Shown here piece by piece: positions 17,045 to 25,927 of a stretch of 64,000 nt of DNA. The notes beneath the pieces were generated by a model that was not told the origin of the DNA, did no database searches, and saw only the letters and a list, made by a program, of their open reading frames with translations. Every line of letters begins with the position of its first letter. Position 1 is the first letter of the stretch. The translations under genes were made by a program, and so were the position numbers. This DNA is from PFJX01 sp040757575 (lineage in GTDB: Bacteria > Pseudomonadota > Gammaproteobacteria > Burkholderiales > Thiobacillaceae): contig JBFLXA010000005.1 in assembly GCA_040757575.1 (NCBI GenBank), positions 134,969 through 198,968 on the forward strand, written 5' to 3'.

Positions 17045-18691
17045 ATGCCTCGCTACGTCTTCGTTACCGGTGGTGTCGTGTCCTCCCTGGGCAAAGGCAT
17101 CGCCGCCGCGTCTCTTGGCGCCATCCTGGAGTCCCGGGGGCTCACCGTCACCCACCTGAAACTGGACCCCTACATCAACGTGGACCCGGGCACCATGAGC
17201 CCCTTCCAGCATGGGGAGGTGTTCGTGACCGAGGACGGGGCCGAGACGGACCTGGACCTGGGCCACTACGAGCGCTTCACCCGGGCGAAGATGAAGAAGA
17301 GCAACAACTTCACCACGGGACAGATCTACGAATCCGTGATCAAGAAGGAACGCCGGGGCGAATACCTGGGCAAGACCGTGCAGGTCATTCCCCACATCAC
17401 CGACGAGATCAAGGCTTCCATCAAGCGGGGCGCCGGCGACGCGGACGTGGCCCTGGTGGAGATCGGCGGCACCGTGGGCGACATCGAATCCCTGCCTTTC
17501 CTGGAAGCCATCCGCCAGATGGGCATCGAGGAGGGCAAGACCGGGTGCTGTTTCATCCACCTGACCCTGTTGCCCTACATTCCCACCGCCGGGGAACTGA
17601 AGACCAAGCCCACCCAGCATTCCGTGAAGGAGTTGCGGGAGATCGGCATCCAGCCGGACGTGCTGCTGTGCCGGGCGGACCGTTCCATTCCGGCGGAAGA
17701 GCGGCGCAAGATCGCCCTGTTCTGCAACGTGATGCCCGAGGCGGTCATCGAGGCCCTGGATGCGGATTCGATCTACAAGATTCCCGGCATGCTCCACGAC
17801 CAGATGCTGGACGAGATCGTCTGCCACAAGCTGGGACTGTTGGCCAAGGCGGCGGATCTGTCGGTGTGGAAGGGCCTCATCGATGCCCTGGAGCACCCCC
17901 TGCACCAGGTGGACATCGCCTTCGTCGGCAAATACGTGGACCTCACCGAATCTTATAAATCCCTCACCGAGGCCCTGACCCATGCGGGCATCCACACCCG
18001 CAGCAAGGTGAATATCCATTACGTGGATTCCGAGGCCCTGGAACGGGACGGCTGCGACAGTCTGGCGGCCATGGATGCCATCCTGGTGCCTGGCGGTTTC
18101 GGCAAGCGGGGCACGGAAGGCAAGATCAGCGCCATCCGTTACGCCCGGGAAAACAAGCTGCCCTACCTGGGCATCTGCCTGGGCATGCAGCTGGCGGTGG
18201 TGGAATACGCCCGGGACGTGGCCGGCATGGCCGGTGCCCACTCCACGGAATTCGAGCCGGAAACTCCATATCCGGTCATCGGCCTGATCACGGAATGGCA
18301 GGACCGTAGCGGCCGGCTGGAAAAGCGGGATGCCAGTTCCGACCTGGGGGGCAGCATGCGCCTTGGCGGGCAGATGTGCCAGTTGAAGGATGATAGCCTG
18401 GCCCGCACGGTCTACGGCAAGGCCGAGATCATTGAGCGGCATCGGCATCGCTATGAAGTGAACAACACCCTGCTGGCAGAACTGGAATCCAAGGGCCTGG
18501 TGGTGGCCGGCCGGGCGCCGGTGACTGACCTGTGCGAGATGGTGGAACTGCCCCGGGATGTGCATCCCTGGTTCGTGGGCTGCCAGTTCCACCCGGAATT
18601 CACGTCCAACCCCCGGGACGGACATCCCCTGTTCAAGGCCTTTGTGGCAGCCGCCCTGGCGCAACGGGACCAAAAGGAGAGCCAGGCATGA
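17045..18691 (+). CDS. pyrG: CTP synthase
   Basis: The start is ATG 17045, giving a 548-residue protein starting MPRYVFVTGGVVSSLGKG, the usual N terminus of CTP synthase. The first ~270 residues are the amidoligase domain that aminates UTP to CTP using ATP. The rest is the glutamine amidotransferase domain, with the nucleophile in GICLGMQ and the His/Glu dyad in CQFHPEFTSNP. It acts in the cytoplasm as a tetramer in pyrimidine synthesis. Its stop overlaps kdsA (ATGA), the usual operon order in betaproteobacteria. Confidence 0.97.
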   Translation: MPRYVFVTGGVVSSLGKGIAAASLGAILESRGLTVTHLKLDPYINVDPGTMSPFQHGEVFVTEDGAETDLDLGHYERFTRAKMKKSNNFTTGQIYESVIKKERRGEYLGKTVQVIPHITDEIKASIKRGAGDADVALVEIGGTVGDIESLPFLEAIRQMGIEEGKTGCCFIHLTLLPYIPTAGELKTKPTQHSVKELREIGIQPDVLLCRADRSIPAEERRKIALFCNVMPEAVIEALDADSIYKIPGMLHDQMLDEIVCHKLGLLAKAADLSVWKGLIDALEHPLHQVDIAFVGKYVDLTESYKSLTEALTHAGIHTRSKVNIHYVDSEALERDGCDSLAAMDAILVPGGFGKRGTEGKISAIRYARENKLPYLGICLGMQLAVVEYARDVAGMAGAHSTEFEPETPYPVIGLITEWQDRSGRLEKRDASSDLGGSMRLGGQMCQLKDDSLARTVYGKAEIIERHRHRYEVNNTLLAELESKGLVVAGRAPVTDLCEMVELPRDVHPWFVGCQFHPEFTSNPRDGHPLFKAFVAAALAQRDQKESQA

Positions 18692-19527
18692 AGCTGTGTG
18701 GATTCGAGGCCGGGCTGGACCAGCCCCTGTTCCTCATCGCCGGACCCTGTGTCATCGAATCGGAGCAGATGGCCCTGGATACCGCCGGGCGGCTGAAGGA
18801 AATCTGCGCCCAGGTGGGCATCAACTTCATCTACAAGTCCTCCTACGACAAGGCCAACCGTTCTTCCGGTGCATCCTTCCGGGGCCTGGGCATGGACGAG
18901 GGCCTGCGCATCCTGTCGGAGGTAAAGAAGCAACTGGGCCTGCCGGTGATAACAGATGTCCATAACGAAGCGGAGATTTCCGCCGTGGCCTCCGTGGTGG
19001 ACGTGCTGCAAACTCCCGCCTTCCTCTGCCGCCAGACGGATTTCATCCAGGCCTGCGCCGCCACGGGCAAACCGGTGAACATCAAGAAGGGCCAGTTCCT
19101 GGCCCCCGGCGACATGAGGAACGTGGTGGCCAAGGCCAAGGCTGCCAACAACGGCGCCGACACCATCATGGTCTGCGAGCGGGGCGTGTCCTTCGGCTAC
19201 AACACCCTCATCTCCGACATGCGGGGCCTGGCCATCATGCGGGAGACGGACTGCCCGGTGGTGTTCGACGCCACTCATTCCGTGCAGCAACCCGGCGGCC
19301 AGGGGGATCGTTCCGGTGGCCAGCGGGAGTTCGTGCCGGTGCTGGCCCGGGCTGCCGTGGCCAGCGGTATTGCCGGCCTGTTCGCCGAAACCCATCCGGA
19401 CCCGGCCAAGGCCCTGTCCGACGGCCCCAATGCCTGGCCCTTGCACCTGATGCCCGAATTGCTGGAAACCCTGAAAGAAATTGACACCCTGGTGAAACAA
19501 AAGGGCTTTATCGAAGCCCGTCTGTAA
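18688..19527 (+). CDS. kdsA: 3-deoxy-D-manno-octulosonate 8-phosphate synthase
   Basis: ATG 18688 overlaps the pyrG stop by four bases. The 279-residue enzyme has the family markers LIAGPCVIES, SSYDKANRSS, GLPVITDVH and VFDATHSVQQPGG. It condenses phosphoenolpyruvate with arabinose 5-phosphate to make Kdo-8-P for lipopolysaccharide. With enolase next in line, the operon places a PEP-consuming enzyme beside its producer. Cys11 of the family metal site is not certain, but CVIES and the other sites are complete. Confidence 0.97.
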   Translation: MKLCGFEAGLDQPLFLIAGPCVIESEQMALDTAGRLKEICAQVGINFIYKSSYDKANRSSGASFRGLGMDEGLRILSEVKKQLGLPVITDVHNEAEISAVASVVDVLQTPAFLCRQTDFIQACAATGKPVNIKKGQFLAPGDMRNVVAKAKAANNGADTIMVCERGVSFGYNTLISDMRGLAIMRETDCPVVFDATHSVQQPGGQGDRSGGQREFVPVLARAAVASGIAGLFAETHPDPAKALSDGPNAWPLHLMPELLETLKEIDTLVKQKGFIEARL

Positions 19528-19570
19528 CTGGTGGCTACCCGCTGCCTTCGAGAAAAGAAAGAGGAATAAA

Positions 19571-20854
19571 TTGACTGCAATCGTTGATGTGATCGCCCGC
19601 GAAATCCTGGACTCCCGCGGCAACCCCACCGTGGAAGCCGACGTGCTTCTGGAATCCGGCGCCATGGGACGCGCGGCCGTGCCTTCCGGTGCTTCCACCG
19701 GCAGCCGGGAAGCCCTGGAATTGCGGGACGGCGACAAGGCCCGCTACCTGGGCAAGGGCGTGCTGAAGGCGGTGGAGAACGTGAACACCGAGATCGCCGA
19801 GGCCATTCTGGGCCTGGATGCAGAAGAGCAGCATCTCATCGACGCCACCATGATCGACCTGGACGGTACCGAGAACAAGGACCGCCTAGGGGCCAACGCC
19901 CTGCTGGCCGTGTCCATGGCCTGCGCCCGGGCGGCCGCCGAGGATGCCCGCCTGCCCCTCTACCGTTACCTGGGCGGCGCCGGCCCCATGCACCTGCCGG
20001 TGCCCATGATGAACATCGTCAACGGCGGCGCCCACGCCAACAACAGCGTGGACATGCAGGAATTCATGATCATCCCCGCCGGCGCCCCCTCTTTCCGGGA
20101 AGCCCTGCGCATGGGTGCCGAAGTCTTCCACAGCCTGAAGAAGCTGCTGGACAAGGCCGGCCACCCCACCACCGTCGGCGATGAAGGTGGTTTCGCGCCC
20201 AACTTCAAGTCCAATGAAGAAGCCTTGAAGTTCATCATGGACGCCATCGGCGCAGCCGGCTACACCCCCGGCTCCGACGTGCTCATCGGCCTGGATTGCG
20301 CCTCCAGCGAGTTCTACAAGGACGGTCGTTACGTGCTGGAGTCCGAAGGGCTGAAGCTGACCTCCGCCGAATTCACCGACTATCTGGCCGCCTGGGTAGA
20401 CAAATATCCCATCGTCAGCATTGAAGACGGCATGGCGGAAGGGGACTGGGAAGGCTGGGCGACCCAAACCGAAAAACTGGGCAAACGGGTGCAACTGGTA
20501 GGGGACGACCTGTTTGTCACCAACCAGAAGATCTTGCGGGAAGGCATCGCCAAGGGCATCTGCAACTCCATCCTCATCAAGGTGAACCAGATCGGCACCC
20601 TGTCGGAAACCTTCGACGCTATCGAAACCGCCAAGCGGGCCGGTTACACCTCTGTCATCTCCCATCGCTCCGGCGAAACCGAGGATGCCTTCATTGCCGA
20701 CCTGGCCGTGGGCAGCAATGCCTTGCAGATCAAGACCGGCTCCCTGTCCCGGGCAGACCGCATGGCCAAGTACAACCAGTTGCTGCGCATCGAGGAAGAG
20801 CTGGCCGAGCTGGCCCGTTACCCTGGCCGGGATGCTTTCTACCAGATCAGGTAA
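19571..20854 (+). CDS. eno: Enolase, TTG start
   Basis: The only sensible start is TTG at 19571, preceded by AGAGGA, as it reads directly into TAIVDVIAREILDSRGNPTVE, the family N terminus. The 427-residue enzyme interconverts 2-phosphoglycerate and phosphoenolpyruvate. Metal and catalytic residues are seen in GDEGGFAPN, SIEDGMAEGDW, LVGDDLFVTN and SHRSGETEDAFIADL. The rare TTG start for such an abundant protein is notable, since it could lower initiation. Confidence 0.97.
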   Translation: MTAIVDVIAREILDSRGNPTVEADVLLESGAMGRAAVPSGASTGSREALELRDGDKARYLGKGVLKAVENVNTEIAEAILGLDAEEQHLIDATMIDLDGTENKDRLGANALLAVSMACARAAAEDARLPLYRYLGGAGPMHLPVPMMNIVNGGAHANNSVDMQEFMIIPAGAPSFREALRMGAEVFHSLKKLLDKAGHPTTVGDEGGFAPNFKSNEEALKFIMDAIGAAGYTPGSDVLIGLDCASSEFYKDGRYVLESEGLKLTSAEFTDYLAAWVDKYPIVSIEDGMAEGDWEGWATQTEKLGKRVQLVGDDLFVTNQKILREGIAKGICNSILIKVNQIGTLSETFDAIETAKRAGYTSVISHRSGETEDAFIADLAVGSNALQIKTGSLSRADRMAKYNQLLRIEEELAELARYPGRDAFYQIR

Positions 20855-20878
20855 GCCGCCAGCGCGGAATGACGTGCG

Positions 20879-21184
20879 ATGAAAGGCCTGGCCGCGTTGA
20901 TTGCCTTCCTCATCTTCCTGCTGCAGTACCCGCTGTGGTTGGGCAAGGGCAGTTGGCTGCGGGTGTGGGAACTGGAGCGGGATGTTGCCGCCCAGAAAAC
21001 CGCCAACCAGGCCCTGGAGGTCCGCAACAACCAACTGGCCGCCGAGGCCCAGGACCTGCATTCGGGTTACGATGCGCTTGAAGAACGTGCCCGCTACGAG
21101 TTAGGCATGGTGCGTTCCAATGAAGTCTTTTTCCATGTGGTGGAGCCCGGCACCATTCCCCGGGCAGAGGTGAAACGCCCATGA
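20879..21184 (+). CDS. ftsB: Cell division protein FtsB
   Basis: The 101-residue protein has a short N-terminal cytoplasmic part, one transmembrane helix at residues 4-20 and a periplasmic coiled coil (WELERDVAAQKTANQALEVRNNQ region, about 28-60), followed by ERARYELGMVR, the FtsB signature. FtsB acts with FtsL and FtsQ in the divisome. The position after eno is typical in beta- and gammaproteobacteria. Its stop overlaps the next gene. Confidence 0.92.
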   Translation: MKGLAALIAFLIFLLQYPLWLGKGSWLRVWELERDVAAQKTANQALEVRNNQLAAEAQDLHSGYDALEERARYELGMVRSNEVFFHVVEPGTIPRAEVKRP

Positions 21185-22572
21185 TGACCACGCTGCAAAT
21201 CGTTCTGGCCATCGTCGGTGTCGTCCTGGTTGGCGCCATCGTCGTCTACAACCTGGTGCAGGAACGCCGTTTCCGCAAGGAGGCGGAACGCATGTTCTCC
21301 CATCGCCGGGAAGACATCATGCTGGGGGAATCCGTGCGTTCCGGTGGGGGGGATGACATCCAGCCCCGGATTTCCTTTGGCGATGAAGGCGCAGCCCGTC
21401 CAGAAGTGGCCCATGCCCTGAAGGACGCGGACGAGGATTCCTTTCCCCGGGACCGGGCCCCCCAGGAAGAGCGAGCCGATGAATGGGCGCCCGAGCAGCA
21501 TTACCCCGAGGCTCAGGCGCCAGCCGACGAGCCGGTCATTGCCCCTCGGGAAACCCGGACACTCATTGAGGCGGACAGCGTCCAGCCGCCAGTTCCCGCC
21601 CCCGCCCCCGAACCGGAACCTGTCCTGTTTGTTGAACCGGAGTTGCCTGTAACCCCACCTCCAGCTCCGCCCCCCGTTGTTCCCACGCCGGCCCGACAGG
21701 CATCCGGCATTCACCCGGCCCCGGATGCCGAGCCCGTGGAGGAGACCCAGGGGGCTCACGCCAGCAGTCTGGACATGGATACGGAATACGTGGCGCGCAT
21801 CCGTTTCGCCACCCCGTCCATGGCCAACTACGGTGGCCTGCTGACTACCCTCCGTCGCATCGGCAAGCCGGTGCGGGCCTTCGGCAAGCGGCTGGATGGC
21901 ATCTGGGAGCCCCTCACCAGCCATCCCCGGGCCAGCTTTGATCAGGTGGAGATCGGCCTGCAACTGGCGGACCGCAGTGGTGCCGTGACCCACGAGCAGC
22001 TGGATGCCTTCTGCCGCGCCCTGTATGGCTTTGCCGCCGAGCAGGGCGGGGCGGTCAGTTGCCCGGACAAGCAGGACGCCCTCCAGGCGGCAAAATCCCT
22101 GGACATGCTGTGTATGGAAGTGGACGTGCTCATCGGCCTCAACGTGGTGGCCTCCGATAGCCGGCCCTTCACCAGCGAAGCCATCCGTAGCCAGGCGGAA
22201 GAAGCACGCCTGGTGCTGGGGGCCGATGGGGCCTATCACGCCAAGGACGCCTTCGGCCACACTCTGTTCACCCTGGCCAACCAGGACGAGCAGCCCTTTC
22301 CCCCGGACGGACGTGGTCTGACCGTGGGAGGACTCACCCTGCTGTTCGACGTGCCCCGGGTGGCGGACGGCCTGGCGGTGTTCGACCGCATGACCCGCTT
22401 TGGCTTCGACCTGGCCTGGCGCCTGGAAGGCCGCCTGGTGGACGACAGCGGCCGGCCGGTGACGGAAGACAACCTGAACAGGGACCGGGCCCGCCTGGCC
22501 GCCTTCTACGGGCGCATGGAGGCACGGGGTATCCCGGCCGGTGGCGAGCGGGCCCTCAGACTGTTTGTGTGA
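21181..22572 (+). CDS. zipA: Cell division protein ZipA
   Basis: The start overlaps the ftsB stop (ATGA). The N terminus has one transmembrane helix (residues 5-25), then a charged segment and a long Pro/Glu/Ala-rich linker to about residue 190. The C-terminal ~250 residues match the ZipA FtsZ-binding domain (for example DTEYVARIRFATP, LTVGGLTLLFDVPRVADGLAVFDRMTRF). The protein anchors FtsZ to the inner membrane. It is usually found between smc and ligA; here smc is not present and ftsB is directly upstream. Confidence 0.8.
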   Translation: MMTTLQIVLAIVGVVLVGAIVVYNLVQERRFRKEAERMFSHRREDIMLGESVRSGGGDDIQPRISFGDEGAARPEVAHALKDADEDSFPRDRAPQEERADEWAPEQHYPEAQAPADEPVIAPRETRTLIEADSVQPPVPAPAPEPEPVLFVEPELPVTPPPAPPPVVPTPARQASGIHPAPDAEPVEETQGAHASSLDMDTEYVARIRFATPSMANYGGLLTTLRRIGKPVRAFGKRLDGIWEPLTSHPRASFDQVEIGLQLADRSGAVTHEQLDAFCRALYGFAAEQGGAVSCPDKQDALQAAKSLDMLCMEVDVLIGLNVVASDSRPFTSEAIRSQAEEARLVLGADGAYHAKDAFGHTLFTLANQDEQPFPPDGRGLTVGGLTLLFDVPRVADGLAVFDRMTRFGFDLAWRLEGRLVDDSGRPVTEDNLNRDRARLAAFYGRMEARGIPAGGERALRLFV

Positions 22573-22610
22573 GGCGTTCGGCGTGAAGGGCAAAGCGTGA
22601 GGTGTGAAGC

Positions 22611-24662
22611 GTGAGGGGGGAGGCGGAGGCGCGTGTCCTTGAACTGCGTGCCCTGATCGATGAGGCCAACTACAACTACTACGTCCTCGACGCACCCACC
22701 ATTCCCGATGCGGAGTACGACCGCCTGCTGCGGGAGTTGCAGGTCCTGGAGGCCAACCACCCGGAACTGCTGACCCCCAATTCGCCGACCCAGCGGGTGG
22801 GGGCATCCCCCCTCAAGGATTTCCAGCAGGTCACCCATGCCGTTCCCATGCTGTCTCTCAACAACGCCTTTTCCGAGGCGGAAGTGGCGGCCTTTGACCG
22901 CCGGGTGCGGGAGGGCCTGGAGAAGGATGAGCAGGACGAGGTGGAATACGCCGTGGAACCCAAGTTCGACGGCCTGGCCATCACCCTGCGCTACGAAGAC
23001 GGCGCCTTCGTCCAGGGGGCGACTCGGGGGGATGGCTATACCGGCGAGGACGTGACCGCCAACCTGCGCACCGTGCGGGCCATTCCCATGGTACTGGCCG
23101 GCGAGGGGGTGCCCCGGGTGCTGGAGGTGCGGGGTGAGGTGCTCATGTTGCGCCGGGACTTCGAACGCCTGAACCAGGCCGCCCGGGACAAGGGTGAAAA
23201 GACCTTCGCCAACCCCCGCAACGCCGCTGCCGGCAGCCTGCGGCAACTGGATTCCCGCATTACCGCCAGCCGCCGCCTGTCATTCTTCGCCTACGGCCTG
23301 GGCCAGGTGGAGGGCCTGCCGCCGGAAGAAGCCCTGCCCGCCACCCACAGCGCCACCATGGACTGGCTGGCGGCCCTGCGTTTTCCTGTGGCTCCCCAGC
23401 GGCGGGTCGTGCAGGGGGTGGCCGGACTGATGGCCTTCTTCACTGAACTGGGTGCGAGCCGGGAAACCCTGCCCTACGACATCGACGGCGCGGTCTACAA
23501 GGTGAACCGCCTGGCGGATCACGAACGTCTGGGTTTCGTGGCCCGGGCTCCCCGTTTCGCCATCGCCCACAAATATCCGGCCCAGGAAGAACTCACCACC
23601 GTGGAGGCCATCGACGTGCAGGTGGGCCGCACCGGCACCCTCACCCCCGTGGCCCGCCTGAAACCCGTGTTCGTCGGCGGCGTCACCGTCACCAACGCCA
23701 CCCTGCACAACGAGGACGAGGTGCGGCGCAAGGATGTGCGGGTGGGGGATACGGTCATCATCCGCCGGGCCGGGGACGTGATCCCGGAAGTGGTGTCCGT
23801 GGTGCTGGAGCGGCGGCTATGCCCCACTCCACCCAGTTTTGACATGGCGAAGTTGTATCCGGTGTGTCCCGTTTGCGGCGCCCCGGTCATCCGCCTGGAA
23901 GGAGAGGCGGCCGCCCGCTGCACCAACGGCCTGGCCTGCCCCGCCCAGCGCAAGGAGGCCCTGATCCACTTTGCGTCTCGGCGGGCCATGGACATTGACG
24001 GCCTGGGGGACAAGCTGGTGGAACAACTGGTGGACAAGGGCCTGGTCCACACCCCGGCAGACCTTTATGGCCTGACCCACCCGCAACTGGCGGACCTGGA
24101 GCGCATGGCCGACAAGTCCGCCGCCAACCTGGTGGCCGCCATCGCCGCCAGCCGGGGCCGGCCCCTGGCCCGCTTCGTCTTTGCCCTGGGCATCCGCCAC
24201 GTGGGCGAGCAGACCGCCAAGGACCTGGCTCGCCACTTCGGTAGCCTGGATGCCCTCATGGCGGCGGATGAGGCGGCCTTGCTGGCGGTGCCCGATGTGG
24301 GCCCCGTGGTGGCCGCTTCCATTGCCGCCTTCTTTGCAGAGGCTCACAACCGCACGGTCATCGAAGCCCTGCGCCAGGCCGGCGCCTGGCAGGATGGCGA
24401 AGCCCGGCCCGCTGTCGCAGCCGGCCCCCTGGCCGGCAAGACCCTGGTGCTCACCGGCACCCTGCCCACCCTTTCCCGGGACGAGGCCAAGGCCCTCATC
24501 GAGGCCGCCGGCGGCAAGGCGGCGGGCAGCGTGTCGAAGAAGACCGACTACGTCATTGCCGGGGCCGATGCCGGCTCCAAGCTCGCAAAAGCGCAAGAAT
24601 TACAGGTTACAGTGCTGGACGAAGCAGGATTCATGCAGTTATTGAAGGGAGAATTGAATTGA
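22611..24662 (+). CDS. ligA: NAD-dependent DNA ligase
   Basis: The reading frame begins with GTG at 22611, in a short tandem of GCGTGA-type repeats, and runs 683 residues. Order: adenylation domain with the KFDG Lys motif (EPKFDGLAITLRYEDG), OB fold (RTGTLTPVARLKPV), zinc finger (Cys in PVCGAP, ARCTNGLACP), helix-hairpin-helix repeats and a C-terminal BRCT domain (LAGKTLVLTGTLPTLSRDEAK). The enzyme seals nicks in replication and repair using NAD. Its stop overlaps the TTG of a short leader ORF before galU. Confidence 0.95.
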   Translation: MRGEAEARVLELRALIDEANYNYYVLDAPTIPDAEYDRLLRELQVLEANHPELLTPNSPTQRVGASPLKDFQQVTHAVPMLSLNNAFSEAEVAAFDRRVREGLEKDEQDEVEYAVEPKFDGLAITLRYEDGAFVQGATRGDGYTGEDVTANLRTVRAIPMVLAGEGVPRVLEVRGEVLMLRRDFERLNQAARDKGEKTFANPRNAAAGSLRQLDSRITASRRLSFFAYGLGQVEGLPPEEALPATHSATMDWLAALRFPVAPQRRVVQGVAGLMAFFTELGASRETLPYDIDGAVYKVNRLADHERLGFVARAPRFAIAHKYPAQEELTTVEAIDVQVGRTGTLTPVARLKPVFVGGVTVTNATLHNEDEVRRKDVRVGDTVIIRRAGDVIPEVVSVVLERRLCPTPPSFDMAKLYPVCPVCGAPVIRLEGEAAARCTNGLACPAQRKEALIHFASRRAMDIDGLGDKLVEQLVDKGLVHTPADLYGLTHPQLADLERMADKSAANLVAAIAASRGRPLARFVFALGIRHVGEQTAKDLARHFGSLDALMAADEAALLAVPDVGPVVAASIAAFFAEAHNRTVIEALRQAGAWQDGEARPAVAAGPLAGKTLVLTGTLPTLSRDEAKALIEAAGGKAAGSVSKKTDYVIAGADAGSKLAKAQELQVTVLDEAGFMQLLKGELN

Positions 24663-24781
24663 AAAAAGTAACCAAGGCGGTCTTTGTCTCCGGCCGCCCG
24701 CTTTGCCGGCTTAACTTGCACGGCAAGTTCACCCTGACGGGCACAAGAGCCTGCAACGAACACGGCTTCCGAGGGGTATGA
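24659..24781 (+). CDS. Short leader ORF upstream of first galU (40 aa)
   Basis: TTG 24659 has GGGAGA (24647-24652) six bases upstream and overlaps the ligA stop. It encodes 40 residues. The first nine (MKKVTKAVF) equal the first nine of GalU encoded just downstream, and it then contains a segment GRPLCRLNL. A second ORF before the other galU copy has a related GRPLRGLNL segment and also a TTG start. It stops two bases before the galU start. It may be a degenerate galU duplicate or a regulatory leader peptide. Confidence 0.45.
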   Translation: MKKVTKAVFVSGRPLCRLNLHGKFTLTGTRACNEHGFRGV

Positions 24782-24782
24782 A

Positions 24783-25667
24783 ATGAAGAAAGTTACGAAA
24801 GCCGTGTTTCCTGTCGCAGGGATGGGGACGCGCTTCCTGCCGGCCACCAAGGCCAACCCCAAGGAAATGCTGCCGGTGGTGGACAAGCCCCTGATCCAGT
24901 ACGCCGTGGAAGAGGCGGTGGAAGCGGGCATTACCGATCTGATCTTCATCAACGGACGCAACAAACGCTCCATTCCAGACCACTTCGACAAGGCCTACGA
25001 ACTGGAAGCGGAACTGGAGGCCAACGGCAAGACCAAGCTGCTGGAAATCGTGCGCAACATCATCCCCGACCACGTGAACTGCATCTACATCCGCCAGTCC
25101 CAGGCCCTAGGCCTGGGGCACGCCGTGCTCTGTGCCGAGCCCGCCGTGGTGAACGAGCCCTTCGCCGTCATCCTGGCCGACGACCTCATCGACGCCAAGC
25201 CCGGCGTCGTGCGCCAGATGGTTGACCACTACAGCTACTTCAACTGTTCCCTGGTAGGGGTGCAGAACGTGGCCCCGGAAGAAACCAACCAGTACGGCAT
25301 CGTCGTGAGCCACCCCATGGAAGGCCGTCTGTCCCGGGTCAGCGCCATGGTGGAAAAGCCCAAGCCCAAGGACGCCCCCTCCACCCTGGGGGTGGTGGGC
25401 CGCTACGTCTTCACGCCCCGCATCTTCGAACACCTGCGCCACCTGGGCAAAGGCACCGGTGGCGAGATCCAGCTCACGGACGGCATCGTCAGCCTGATGA
25501 AGGAACAACAGGTGCTGGCTTACGAATATGAAGGCAAACGCTACGACTGCGGCAGCAAGTTGGGTTACCTCCAGGCCACGGTGGAAATGGCCCTCCAGCA
25601 TCCTGAACTGGCGAAGGATTTCGCCCTCTGGCTGGATGACCTCCAGGCCCGCCGTCACGCAAAATGA
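24783..25667 (+). CDS. galU: UTP-glucose-1-phosphate uridylyltransferase (first copy)
   Basis: The 294-residue protein has the GalU nucleotidyltransferase fold: AVFPVAGMGTRFLPATKANPKEMLPVVDKPLIQYAVEEA region at the N terminus, then FAVILADDLID with the metal-binding Asp residues and EKPKPKDAPS. It makes UDP-glucose for LPS, exopolysaccharide and trehalose synthesis. A second copy follows 260 bases downstream with about the same layout. The two differ in detail, for example INGRNKRS here and IIGRTKRA in the second. Confidence 0.92.
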   Translation: MKKVTKAVFPVAGMGTRFLPATKANPKEMLPVVDKPLIQYAVEEAVEAGITDLIFINGRNKRSIPDHFDKAYELEAELEANGKTKLLEIVRNIIPDHVNCIYIRQSQALGLGHAVLCAEPAVVNEPFAVILADDLIDAKPGVVRQMVDHYSYFNCSLVGVQNVAPEETNQYGIVVSHPMEGRLSRVSAMVEKPKPKDAPSTLGVVGRYVFTPRIFEHLRHLGKGTGGEIQLTDGIVSLMKEQQVLAYEYEGKRYDCGSKLGYLQATVEMALQHPELAKDFALWLDDLQARRHAK

Positions 25668-25820
25668 AACCCGGGCTTGGTAATATCCGGGCCTGCAAGT
25701 CTCATTTCGGGTGTGGGTGGACATGGATGCCGTTCGCCCTGTGCCTGTCGAAGGCCCCTGCACGAACGGAATTGCTGATCAATCTGGCTGTACCCATAAC
25801 AACATAGTAGGAGTGATGTC

Positions 25821-25904
25821 TTGAACACATTTAGCAAGGCCGGTTTTAGCTTCGGCCGCCCGCTTCGCGGACTTAACCTGCTGGCGCAGCTTAGCCTTCA
25901 CTGA
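25821..25904 (+). CDS. Short leader ORF upstream of second galU (27 aa)
   Basis: TTG 25821 has AGGAG (25809-25813) seven bases upstream. It encodes 27 residues with GRPLRGLNL in the middle, matching the leader before the first galU at about three quarters of positions over 50 bases. The ATG of galU lies 23 bases after its stop. As with the other, the start codon is TTG. A leader-peptide role is inferred. Confidence 0.4.
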   Translation: MNTFSKAGFSFGRPLRGLNLLAQLSLH

Positions 25905-25927
25905 AGACTGCTTTGGAGAAAAATGCA

